Positions 54,879-63,105 of a stretch of 64,000 nt of DNA are shown one piece after another; within the stretch, counting starts at the first letter, position 1; every line of letters starts with the position of its first letter. The DNA comes from Streptomyces coacervatus (lineage in GTDB: Bacteria; Actinomycetota; Actinomycetes; Streptomycetales; Streptomycetaceae). Made by a program: the position numbers and the translations under genes. The notes beneath the pieces are model-generated. The model saw only the letters and a program-made list of their open reading frames with translations. It was not told the DNA's origin and made no database searches. The stretch covers positions 124,001 through 188,000 of the forward strand of contig NZ_JARHTP010000001.1 in assembly GCF_029223485.1 (NCBI RefSeq), read 5' to 3'.

Positions 54879-56831
54879 GTGCAGACGCTGCCGTACGGTT
54901 CCTGGCCCTCGCCCATCGACGCGGCGCTCGCCGCTACGCACGACGGGCACCCCGAGTACGTCGGCTTCGTCGGCGACGAGGCGTGGTGGACCGAGCCGCG
55001 GCCCGCCGAGGGCGGCCGTCGAACCCTGGTGCGGCGGAGTGCCGACGGCCGGCAGGAGCAGGTGCTGCCCGCACCCTGGAACGTCCGCAGCCGCGTCATC
55101 GAGTACGGCGGACAGCCCTGGGCCGGGACGGTCGTGGACGGCCGGCCGCTCGTGGTGTTCGTGAACTTCGCTGACCAGCGGCTCTACCGGTACGAACTCG
55201 ACGGCGAACCACAGCCGTTGACCCCCGTCTCCCTCGTGGGCGGCGGACTGCGCTGGGTGGAGCCGCAGTTGCTGCCCGGGCGCGGTGAAGTGTGGTGCGT
55301 GCTGGAGGAGTTCACCGGTGACGGCCCCACCGATGTGCGCCGCGTTCTGGCTGCGGTGCCGCTGGACGGTTCGGCGGCCCAGGACCGGGATGCCGTACGC
55401 GAACTCACCGACGACCGGCACCGGTTCGTCACCGGTCCCCGCCTCTCGCCCGACGGGCGGCGCGCGGCCTGGCTGGCCTGGGACCATCCCCGTATGCCAT
55501 GGGACGGCACGGAGCTGATCGTCGCCGACGTCGGTGACGACGGCACCCTGCGGCAGGCGCGTACGGTCGCCGGGGGACCGGACGAGTCGATCGCCCAGGT
55601 GGACTGGGCCCCAGACGGCTCCCTCCTCCATGCCAGCGACCGCACCGGCTGGTGGAACCTCTACCGCGACGGCACCCCGCTCTGCCCGCGCGAGGAGGAG
55701 TTCGGCGGGCCGCTGTGGAAGCTCGGGCAGAGCTGGTTCGCCCCGCTGGACAGCGGCCTGATCGCCGTCGTGCACGGCCGGGGCGCCACCGTGCTCGGGA
55801 TACTGGACCCGGAGACCGGCGAGGTCGTCGACGCGGCCGGTCCGTGGACCGAGTTCGGGCCCACCCTCGCGGTGCACGGCGAGCGGGTGGTCGCCGTCGG
55901 GGCCAGCCCGCGCACCGGCTACGAGGTGGTCGAGCTCGACAGCCGCACGGGACGGGCCCGCGTGATCGGCGCCGAGCACGAGGACTCCGTGGACCCCGCC
56001 TGCTACCCCGAGCCCCAGATCCGCACCTTCACCGGACCGGCCGGACGCGACATCCACGCGCATATCTACCCGCCCCACAACCCCCGCTGCGTCTCGCCCG
56101 GCGACGAGCTTCCGCCGTACGTCGTCTGGGCGCACGGCGGCCCCACCAGCCGGGCGCCGCTCGTGCTCGACCTGGGGATCGCCTACTTCACCTCCCGGGG
56201 CATCGGCGTCGCCGAGGTCAATTACGGCGGCTCGACCGGGCACGGGCGTGAGTACCGGGGCCGGCTGCGCGAGCAGTGGGGCGTGGTCGACGTCGAGGAC
56301 TGCGCGGCCGTCGCCCTCGCCCTCGCCGACGAGGGCACCGCCGACCGCGACCGCCTCGCGATCCGCGGCGGCAGCGCGGGCGGCTGGACCGCCGCCGCCT
56401 CCCTCGCCGCCACCGATGTCTACGCCTGCGGCACGATCATCTATCCCGTACTCGACCTGGCCGGCTGGGGCGCGGGGGAGACCCACGACTTCGAGTCGCA
56501 GTACCTGGAGACCCTGGTCGGGCCGCGCGCCGAGGTGCCCGGCCGGTACACGGAGCGGTCGCCCGTCGAGCACGCCGACCGCATCACCGCGCCCTTTCTG
56601 CTGCTGCAGGGCCTGGACGACGTGATCTGCCCGCCCGCGCAGTGCGAACGGTTCCTGGCACGGATGGAGGGCAGACGGGTGCCGCACGCCTACATCGCCT
56701 TCGAGGGGGAGGGGCACGGATTCCGGCGGGCCGACACCATGATCCGGGTCCTGGAGTCCGAACTCTCCCTGTACTCCCAGGTCTTCGGGCTGAATCCGCA
56801 CTCCATCCCCATCCTGGAGCTGACCAAATGA
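54879..56831 (+). CDS. S9 prolyl-oligopeptidase-family peptidase
   Basis: 650 residues. A seven-bladed propeller takes up the first 380 or so residues (VDWAPDGSLLHASDRTGWWN). The hydrolase domain has the Ser elbow GGSAGGWTAAASLAA, Asp in LQGLDDVICPP and His in EGEGHGFRR. No signal peptide is seen, so it acts inside the cell on short peptides, often after Pro or basic residues. The start is uncertain: GTG at 54879 with GGGGAG three bases away, or TTG at 54867. It lies 17 bases after the M20 gene. Confidence 0.88.
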   Translation: MQTLPYGSWPSPIDAALAATHDGHPEYVGFVGDEAWWTEPRPAEGGRRTLVRRSADGRQEQVLPAPWNVRSRVIEYGGQPWAGTVVDGRPLVVFVNFADQRLYRYELDGEPQPLTPVSLVGGGLRWVEPQLLPGRGEVWCVLEEFTGDGPTDVRRVLAAVPLDGSAAQDRDAVRELTDDRHRFVTGPRLSPDGRRAAWLAWDHPRMPWDGTELIVADVGDDGTLRQARTVAGGPDESIAQVDWAPDGSLLHASDRTGWWNLYRDGTPLCPREEEFGGPLWKLGQSWFAPLDSGLIAVVHGRGATVLGILDPETGEVVDAAGPWTEFGPTLAVHGERVVAVGASPRTGYEVVELDSRTGRARVIGAEHEDSVDPACYPEPQIRTFTGPAGRDIHAHIYPPHNPRCVSPGDELPPYVVWAHGGPTSRAPLVLDLGIAYFTSRGIGVAEVNYGGSTGHGREYRGRLREQWGVVDVEDCAAVALALADEGTADRDRLAIRGGSAGGWTAAASLAATDVYACGTIIYPVLDLAGWGAGETHDFESQYLETLVGPRAEVPGRYTERSPVEHADRITAPFLLLQGLDDVICPPAQCERFLARMEGRRVPHAYIAFEGEGHGFRRADTMIRVLESELSLYSQVFGLNPHSIPILELTK

Positions 56832-57751
56832 GAGAACTCCTGCGGCCGTCCCGGCTCGCCCCCGGCGCCCGGGTGGCCGTCGTCGCGCCCAGCGGGCCGG
56901 TGCCGGAGGAGCGGGTGCAGGCCGGGCTCGATGTGCTGCGGGGGTGGGACCTCGACCCGGTGGTGGCACCCCATGTGCTGGACCGGCACGGGGAGTTGGG
57001 CTATCTGGCGGGCACGGACGCCGACCGGGCCGCCGATCTGCAGGCCGCCTGGTGCGACCCGTCGGTGGACGCGGTGCTGTGCGCCCGGGGCGGGTACGGG
57101 GCACAGCGGATGGTCGATCTGCTCGACTGGGAGGCGATGCGGGCCGCCGGGCCGAAGGTGTTCGTAGGCTTCAGCGATGTCACCGTGCTGCACCAGGCGT
57201 TCGCCACGCGGCTCGGCCTGGTCACGCTGTACGGGCCGGCGGCCGCGGGCGTCGACTTCATCAAGAACGCGCGGGCACAGGAACACCTGCGGGCCACCCT
57301 GTTCGCTCCCGAGTCGGTCCGCACCGTCACCTCCGGCGGCACGGCGCTGGTCCCCGGCCGGGCCCGGGGCGTCACGCTGGGCGGATGCCTGAGCCTGCTC
57401 GCCTCCGACCTCGGCACGCCGCACGCCCGGGCCGGCGCCCGCGGCGGCCTGCTGCTGATCGAGGACGTCGGCGAACAGGCGTACCGCATCGACCGGATGC
57501 TCACCCAACTCCTGCGCACCGGCTGGCTCGACGGTGTCGCCGCCGTCGCGCTCGGTTCGTGGGACAGGTGCGGTCCCTACGAGGCGCTGCGTCCCGTCCT
57601 CGTCGACAGGATCGGCGGCCTCGGAGTCCCCGTCGTCGAGGAGTTCGGATTCGGCCACTGTGCCGGGGCTTTGACCATCCCCTTCGGTGCGACGGCCGAG
57701 CTCGACGCCGACGCGGGTACCTTGACGCTCGACCGGCCCGCCCTCCGCTGA
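56828..57751 (+). CDS. S66-family LD-carboxypeptidase
   Basis: 307 residues. The Ser-Glu-His triad can be placed: Ser in FVGFSDVTVLHQAF, Glu in LLLIEDVGEQAYRIDRMLTQ and His in EFGFGHCAGALTIPFG. Family members cut the L-Lys/DAP to D-Ala bond of murein tetrapeptides or related peptides. The ATG overlaps the S9 stop (ATGA). With DppA upstream the operon fits recycling of D-Ala-containing cell-wall peptides. Confidence 0.9.
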   Translation: MRELLRPSRLAPGARVAVVAPSGPVPEERVQAGLDVLRGWDLDPVVAPHVLDRHGELGYLAGTDADRAADLQAAWCDPSVDAVLCARGGYGAQRMVDLLDWEAMRAAGPKVFVGFSDVTVLHQAFATRLGLVTLYGPAAAGVDFIKNARAQEHLRATLFAPESVRTVTSGGTALVPGRARGVTLGGCLSLLASDLGTPHARAGARGGLLLIEDVGEQAYRIDRMLTQLLRTGWLDGVAAVALGSWDRCGPYEALRPVLVDRIGGLGVPVVEEFGFGHCAGALTIPFGATAELDADAGTLTLDRPALR

Positions 57752-57800
57752 AACCGTATTCACTGAATATCCGTCAGGAACACTCGTCTGGGCGATTGAC

Positions 57801-57825
57801 CATGGTTGACACGTGTCACACCATG
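57801..57825. promoter_or_regulatory. 25-bp dyad upstream of the S15-like hydrolase gene
   Basis: CATGGT (57801-57806) and ACCATG (57820-57825) flank the perfect 12-bp palindrome TGACACGTGTCA plus one C. It lies about 75 bases before the start at 57899, in a short AT-richer stretch. An operator for a dimeric regulator is likely. Confidence 0.5.
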
Positions 57826-57898
57826 ACAACCGGTCATAACTTACGGGTCGGTAAGGAGGGCTGTCCTGAGTTGGAGGCCCCTGAGTGTGGAGGTCTCA

Positions 57899-59671
57899 GT
57901 GTCCCGACGCGTGTTCAGAACCCGAGCTCCGCTCGCCCTCGCCCTGGGCGCGGCGCTCGCCGCCCCCCAGGCACTCACCGCTCCCGTGGCCGCAGCAGGC
58001 CGATACAGCGTCACCGCACTGAAGTTCACCGTCCAGGCGGGCGGCCGCAGCTGCACGGTCGACGCCGACCTGTACCGCCCGGCGGGCGTCGACAGCGCCC
58101 ACCGCGCCCCCGCCGTGCTCGCCACCAACGGCTTCGGCGGGAGCAAGTCCGAGAACTCGACCGCCGGCATCGGCAAGGCCTTCGCCTCGCGCGGCTATGT
58201 GTCCCTGATCTACTCCGGGCTCGGCTTCGGCAACTCCGGCTGCCTGATCTCGCTCGACGACCCGGGCATCGACGGCACGGCCGCCTCCCGGCTGATCGAC
58301 TTCCTGGGTGGGAAGCGCGCCGCCGACGACGGCACCAGGGCCGACTTCGTCACCCTGGACGGCACCGGCGACCCGCGGGTCGGCATGGTCGGTGGCTCGT
58401 ACGGCGGGGCCATCCAGCTGGCGACGGCCGCCGTCGACCACCGCGTGGACGCGCTGGTCCCCCTGAACACCTGGAACAACCTCGCCTACGCACTGGACCC
58501 GAACAACGCCGACGGCACCGTCCCCGGTGCCTTCAAATGGCAGTGGACCAACGGGTTCTACCTCATGGGCGAGAGGCAGCTGCTGGCACAGCCGAACCTC
58601 GACCCGTCCCGGATCAACTCCCTCACCTGTCTGCATTTCGTCACCAAGGTCTGTGCCACCATCCGCGCGCTGAACTCCGGCAGCTACCGCGCCGGCCCGA
58701 CCGCCGAGCTGCTCGCCTACCTCCACAGCGTCTCCCCGGCGTCGTATCTGAACCGGGTCGAGGCACCCACCCTGCTGGTCCAGGGGCAGGTCGACAGCCT
58801 CTTCAACCTCAACGAGGCGACAGCGACGTACAGGACACTCAAGGCCCAGGGCACACCCGCCAAGATGATCTGGCAGTCCTGGGGGCACAGCGGCGGAGTC
58901 ACCGATCCGGCGGACGGTGAACTCAACCTGATCCAGGGCGACTTGGACAGAAGCTATGTCGGCAGGCGGATCCTCTCCTGGTTCGACCGCTATCTGCGCA
59001 GGCAGCACACCGACACCGGACCGGCCGTCGCCTACTACCGCGACTGGATCACCGACCCCGGCCACAGATACGCCACGGCCGACCGTCTCCCCGCCCTCGG
59101 TCGGACGCTCTACCTGTCCGGTGACGGCAAGCTCGTCGACAACAGCACGAAGGTGGCGCGCGGCAGCCGTACGTACGCCAATCGGCTGACCCCGACGAGT
59201 CATTCGGAGAGCTCGCTGGCCGCGATCGCCGGGGTGCAGGACCCGGCGCCGTTCGACACCGAGGGCACCTACCTGGGCTGGACCGGCGAACCGCTCACCC
59301 GCACCGTCGACGTCGTCGGCGCGCCCCGGGCCACGCTCCGGGTCGTCTCCCCGCAGGCCGCGCGGAGCCGGCACTCCGACAATGCCGCCGACCGGCTCGT
59401 TCTGTTCGCCAAGCTGTACGACATCGCGCCCGACGGCACCAAGACGCTGGTGCACCGGCTGGTCGCACCGGTCCGGGTGCCGGACGTGACCAGGAGCTTC
59501 ACCGTGACCCTGCCGGGCATCGTGCACCGGTACCAGAAGGGGCACCGGCTGCAATTTGTGATCGCGGCGAGCGACGACGCGTACTTCGGCAACCGGGGGA
59601 TCAAGAGGGTGACCGTGGTCAGTGCGCCGGGGGACGCCGGGGTGCTGGAGCTGCCCGTGCTCGGTGGCTGA
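57899..59671 (+). CDS. Secreted S15/CocE-type X-Pro dipeptidyl peptidase-like hydrolase
   Basis: 590 residues. The signal peptide starts MSRRVFRTRAPLALALGAAL and ends near PVAAAG; the twin Arg suggests Tat export. The hydrolase part has the nucleophile elbow GGSYGGAIQLA, Asp in LVQGQVDSLFNLNEA and His in SWGHSGGV. A C-terminal jelly-roll domain follows (about 430-590) as in CocE/NonD enzymes. GTG at 57899 is preferred, with GGAGG five bases upstream. It follows the peptidase operon but has its own candidate operator. Confidence 0.85.
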   Translation: MSRRVFRTRAPLALALGAALAAPQALTAPVAAAGRYSVTALKFTVQAGGRSCTVDADLYRPAGVDSAHRAPAVLATNGFGGSKSENSTAGIGKAFASRGYVSLIYSGLGFGNSGCLISLDDPGIDGTAASRLIDFLGGKRAADDGTRADFVTLDGTGDPRVGMVGGSYGGAIQLATAAVDHRVDALVPLNTWNNLAYALDPNNADGTVPGAFKWQWTNGFYLMGERQLLAQPNLDPSRINSLTCLHFVTKVCATIRALNSGSYRAGPTAELLAYLHSVSPASYLNRVEAPTLLVQGQVDSLFNLNEATATYRTLKAQGTPAKMIWQSWGHSGGVTDPADGELNLIQGDLDRSYVGRRILSWFDRYLRRQHTDTGPAVAYYRDWITDPGHRYATADRLPALGRTLYLSGDGKLVDNSTKVARGSRTYANRLTPTSHSESSLAAIAGVQDPAPFDTEGTYLGWTGEPLTRTVDVVGAPRATLRVVSPQAARSRHSDNAADRLVLFAKLYDIAPDGTKTLVHRLVAPVRVPDVTRSFTVTLPGIVHRYQKGHRLQFVIAASDDAYFGNRGIKRVTVVSAPGDAGVLELPVLGG

Positions 59672-59729
59672 GGCACCCTGCGGGTGGGCGGCACCGTGCG
59701 TAACGGGGTCCAGGGTCGTCTTTTGGCTG

Positions 59730-59803
59730 CGGCATCGTCGTGGCTGGTCGCGCCCACGCGGCGGAGCCGCATATCGATACAGCCCCGCGCCCCTTCGGGG
59801 CGC
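59730..59803. repeat. Streptomyces-type intergenic repeat with terminator hairpin
   Basis: The stretch with TGGTCGCGCCCACGCGGCGG, an AGCCGCATATCGATACAGCC block and the hairpin GCGCCCC-TTC-GGGGCGC (59787-59803) resembles a short intergenic repeat seen in many Streptomyces genomes. The hairpin can terminate the S15-like gene. The match is from memory; copy number in this genome is unknown. Confidence 0.5.
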
Positions 59804-59817
59804 CGTAGGGTGGCGGG

Positions 59818-60381
59818 ATGCCGCACACCGCATCCGGTTTCCTTGCCGAAGGCCCCCGCGTGGGTATACGTCACTTCGCCTACGAGGACGGTGCCGAGTT
59901 CACCGCCCGTGCCCGCGAGAGCAAGGACCTGCACCACCCGTGGCTGTTCCCGCCGGACACCGCGGGTGCGTACACCGCGTATGCGGGCCGGCTGATCGAG
60001 GACCCGACCAAGGCCGGGTTCCTCGTCTGCGAGAAGGGCGGCGCCGAGGGCGACGGAGCCATCGCCGGGTTCATCAACATCAACAACATCGTCGAGGGCG
60101 GCTTCCAGTGCGGTGCACTCGGCTACGGCGCCTTCGCGCATGCCGTCGGGCGCGGGCTGATGCGGGAGGGGCTGGACCTGGTGGTGGGGTACGCGTTCGG
60201 GCCGATGCGACTGCACCGGCTGGAGATCAACGCCCAGCCGCAGAACGCCGCCTCGATCGCCCTGGCCCGCTCCTGCGGCTTCCGTCTTGAGGGCTTCTCA
60301 CCGAAGATGATCTACATCGACGGGGCCTGGCGGGATCACGAGCGCTGGGCGATCACCGCCGAGATGCGGGCCCGAAGCTGA
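59818..60381 (+). CDS. GNAT-family N-acetyltransferase (RimJ/RimL type)
   Basis: 187 residues. The fold is visible from VGIRHFAYEDGAEF through AIAGFININNIVEGGFQCGA, then MREGLDLVVGYAFGPMRLHR, LEINAQPQNAASIALARSCG and FRLEGFSPKMIYIDGAWRDH. These match ribosomal-protein or small-molecule acetyltransferases that use acetyl-CoA. It is monocistronic after the repeat. The substrate is unknown. Confidence 0.87.
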   Translation: MPHTASGFLAEGPRVGIRHFAYEDGAEFTARARESKDLHHPWLFPPDTAGAYTAYAGRLIEDPTKAGFLVCEKGGAEGDGAIAGFININNIVEGGFQCGALGYGAFAHAVGRGLMREGLDLVVGYAFGPMRLHRLEINAQPQNAASIALARSCGFRLEGFSPKMIYIDGAWRDHERWAITAEMRARS

Positions 60382-60465
60382 CCTCTGCCGGGTCGGGGCT
60401 CCCGTCCGGCTTTGCGGAATCCTGACCGGTACGTCCCCTGGTCAGCTCATGGGCGAGCGGCTTCC

Positions 60466-62394
60466 ATGGTGATCGTGACGACCATCCGACGTGAGGTACT
60501 GACGTTGCCCGCCGCGGAGTTGGGGCCGGACAATCCACTGCCCCCGCTGCGGCTGCTGCACGAGGTCCACCGCATCGACGACCGCGACCGGGACGAGCTG
60601 CCGCGGGACATCGCTCGGCAGGCGGGCTACGAGCCGCTGCGCAGCCTGCTGCCGGTGCGGGTCCGGGACGGGTACGGCAGGGCGCGCGAGCCCCGGGAGC
60701 TCGACGCCCTGGTGATCGAGAACGAACGGCTGCGCGCCACCGTACTGCCCGGTCTGGGCGGTCGTGTCGCCTCCCTCTTCCACAAGCCGACCGGCCGCGA
60801 ACTCCTTTACCGCAACCCGGTGTTCCAGCCCGCGAACTTCGCCCTCAACGGCGCCTGGTATTCCGGCGGCATCGAGTGGAACATCGGCGCCACCGGCCAC
60901 ACCACCCTCTCCTGCTCCCCGCTGCACGCCGCCCGCGTCACCGCCCCCGACGGCGGCGAAATGCTCCGCCTGTGGGAGTGGGAACGCCTGCGCGACCTGC
61001 CCTTCCAGATCGACCTCTGGCTGCCGGAGGACTCCGACTTCCTCTACGTCGGCGTCCGCATCCGCAACCCGCACGAGCGGCCGGTGCCGACCTACTGGTG
61101 GTCCAACATCGCCGTACCCGAGGAGCGGCGGGTGCTGGCGCCTGCGGAGAAGGCCTGGCAGTTCGGGTACGAGCGGCGTCTGCAGAAGGTGCCCGCACCG
61201 TCGTGCGCTGCGATACAGCAACTCCCTTACGTCGCCGACTACTTCTACGACCTGCCCGACGCGCGACGTCGCTGGATCGCCGCCCTCGACGAGGACGGGC
61301 ACGGGCTGGTGCAGACCTCCACCGATCTGCTGCGCGGACGCAAGCTCTTCGTCTGGGGGAAGGGGCCCGGCGGGCGCCGCTGGCAGCAGTGGCTCACCGA
61401 ACCCGGCGCGGGTGGCTACTGCGAGATCCAGGCCGGGCTCGCCCGTACCCAGCTGGAGCATGTACCGCTGGAGGCGGAGAGCGAGGTGTCGTGGCTGGAG
61501 GCCTACGGCCCGCTGAGCTCACCGGAAGCCGCCGACGCGGTGGAAGCGCGCCTCGAAGCCGCCCTGCCGCGCGCCGACGTCGACGCCGCCCACGCCGCCT
61601 GGAAGCCGCACGCCGACACCGAACCCGGTGAGGTCCTCGCCGTCGGCTCCGGCTGGGGCGCGCTCGAAGTGCTGCGCGCCGACTGGAAGTTGCCCGGCAC
61701 TCCCTTCGGCGAGAGCACGCTCGGCGAGGCGCAGGAGCCCTGGCTGCAACTGCTGCGCGCCGGATCCTTCCCCGAGCCGCGCCGGGTGCGGCCGCCCGGC
61801 GGGACACTGGTCGCCCCGCACTGGCGGGACATGCTGGAGACCGCGCCCGCGACCCCGCTCACCGAGTACCACCTCGGAGTCGCCCAGTGGCACGGCGGCG
61901 ACCGGGCGCAGGCGGTGCGCAGCTGGGAGCGGGCCCTCGAACTCGCCCCGTCCCTCTGGCCGTTGCTCCGCTGTCTTGCCGTCGCCGACCAGGAGAGCGG
62001 CAACCACGAGCGGGCCGCGGACCGGTACGCCGACGCCTTCGACGACCTGTGCCACGAACGGCGCGACAACGGCGCGTCCTGGACGGCGGCCACGGCCGCG
62101 CTGGGCCGCGAGGCCATCGAGGCCCTGCTCGCCGTACGCCGCACGGCCGAGGCGCGCGGCATCTGGGAGCGGCTGCATCCGGGGACCCGGGAGCGCGGCC
62201 GGTTCCGGCTGATCGAGGCCGGGCTGCTGCTCGCGGAGGGGCAGCCGGAGGCGGCGCGGGACCTCTTCCGCGCGGGCTTCGAGGTCGCCGACCTGCGGGA
62301 GGGCGCGGAGGCCATCGGCCGCCTCTGGGCGAGGCTCAGCGACGAGCCGCTCCCGGCGCACTACGACTTTCGGATGCGGCCGCCGGAGGCGTAG
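60466..62394 (+). CDS. DUF5107 domain protein with C-terminal TPR-like helices
   Basis: 642 residues. The N-terminal 400 or so residues form the DUF5107 beta-supersandwich (LPGLGGRVASLFHKPTGREL, GAWYSGGIEWNIGATGHT, LWEWERLRDLPFQIDLWLPE), a fold related to aldose-1-epimerase and GH-type sugar-binding proteins. The rest is helical repeat sequence (AVRSWERALELAPSLWPLLR, LLLAEGQPEAARDLFRAGFE). The start ATG at 60466 has only a weak ribosome site. It may act on intracellular oligosaccharides, but there is no biochemical basis visible here. Confidence 0.82.
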   Translation: MVIVTTIRREVLTLPAAELGPDNPLPPLRLLHEVHRIDDRDRDELPRDIARQAGYEPLRSLLPVRVRDGYGRAREPRELDALVIENERLRATVLPGLGGRVASLFHKPTGRELLYRNPVFQPANFALNGAWYSGGIEWNIGATGHTTLSCSPLHAARVTAPDGGEMLRLWEWERLRDLPFQIDLWLPEDSDFLYVGVRIRNPHERPVPTYWWSNIAVPEERRVLAPAEKAWQFGYERRLQKVPAPSCAAIQQLPYVADYFYDLPDARRRWIAALDEDGHGLVQTSTDLLRGRKLFVWGKGPGGRRWQQWLTEPGAGGYCEIQAGLARTQLEHVPLEAESEVSWLEAYGPLSSPEAADAVEARLEAALPRADVDAAHAAWKPHADTEPGEVLAVGSGWGALEVLRADWKLPGTPFGESTLGEAQEPWLQLLRAGSFPEPRRVRPPGGTLVAPHWRDMLETAPATPLTEYHLGVAQWHGGDRAQAVRSWERALELAPSLWPLLRCLAVADQESGNHERAADRYADAFDDLCHERRDNGASWTAATAALGREAIEALLAVRRTAEARGIWERLHPGTRERGRFRLIEAGLLLAEGQPEAARDLFRAGFEVADLREGAEAIGRLWARLSDEPLPAHYDFRMRPPEA

Positions 62395-62400
62395 GGACCA

Positions 62401-62748
62401 CTACTGGTTGCGGTCCACGTACTCGTACACCGTCCCGTCCGGGTGCATCGCGAGCAGATTGCGGCCCCCCGGCGTCTCCACCGGGCCGGCGAGGATGTGC
62501 GCGCCGAGGCCGCTGAGCACCTGGTGGGCCTCCTCGACGTCCTTGACGGCGATCGTCGCGGAGACCTTGCGCAGCAGGTCCAGCTCTTCCGCGGGGCCGC
62601 TCATCAGCAGAAAGCAGCCGATGGCGGCCACCTGGACACCACCGCGTTCGAAGCGGAGGGCTCTGCCGCCCGCGAGTCGTTCGTAGAAGGGGACCGCGGT
62701 CTCCAGGTCGTCGACGCATACGCGCAGCGTGGCTCCCAGAATGTCCAT
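62401..62748 (-). CDS. VOC-superfamily (glyoxalase-like) protein
   Basis: 115 residues forming one VOC unit pair: LGATLRVCVDDLETAVPFYE at the start, VAAIGCFLLMSG, ATIAVKDVEEAHQVLSGLGA and LLAMHPDGTVYEYVD at the end. Such proteins are glyoxalases, dioxygenases or drug-binding proteins. Upstream of the ATG at 62748 the frame is open but not homologous. It converges with the DUF5107 gene with six bases between stops. Confidence 0.85.
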   Translation of the reverse strand: MDILGATLRVCVDDLETAVPFYERLAGGRALRFERGGVQVAAIGCFLLMSGPAEELDLLRKVSATIAVKDVEEAHQVLSGLGAHILAGPVETPGGRNLLAMHPDGTVYEYVDRNQ

Positions 62749-62896
62749 GGGGACGAGCCTAGTTGGGGCGGCCGGGCGAGGAGATCGCTTCCGATCGTTT
62801 CGGGCGGTCCCGTACTCCTCCACATCGTCCGCCCGAAGTGTCAGTCCGTGGCCGGGCCCGGCCGACGGGTGCACCGTAGACGGAGACGACGGGGCG

Positions 62897-63076
62897 GTGG
62901 AGTTTCATCGCGGCTCCCGGGCGTGCGGGCTGGTGCGCTCCGGGTACCCGGCGCCCGGAGCGGAAACCGGCGGACGTTTGGCGGCTCTGACCAGGGGGAC
63001 GCGGAAGGCTCCGTACGACGTCATCCTGCTGAACCCGGCCGACTACTTCCCGTATCTGATCGTGCGGTCCGTGTGA
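62897..63076 (+). CDS. Short hypothetical protein before the transketolase gene
   Basis: About 59 residues from a GTG at 62897 (VEFHRGSRACGLVRSGYPAP, ending PADYFPYLIVRSV). It has no clear ribosome site. The stop is 29 bases before the transketolase ATG, so it could be a leader ORF or the end of a degraded gene. I do not recognise a family. Confidence 0.35.
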   Translation: MEFHRGSRACGLVRSGYPAPGAETGGRLAALTRGTRKAPYDVILLNPADYFPYLIVRSV

Positions 63077-63105
63077 CGCCCCCACACCCCCGCGGAAGGA
63101 GACTC

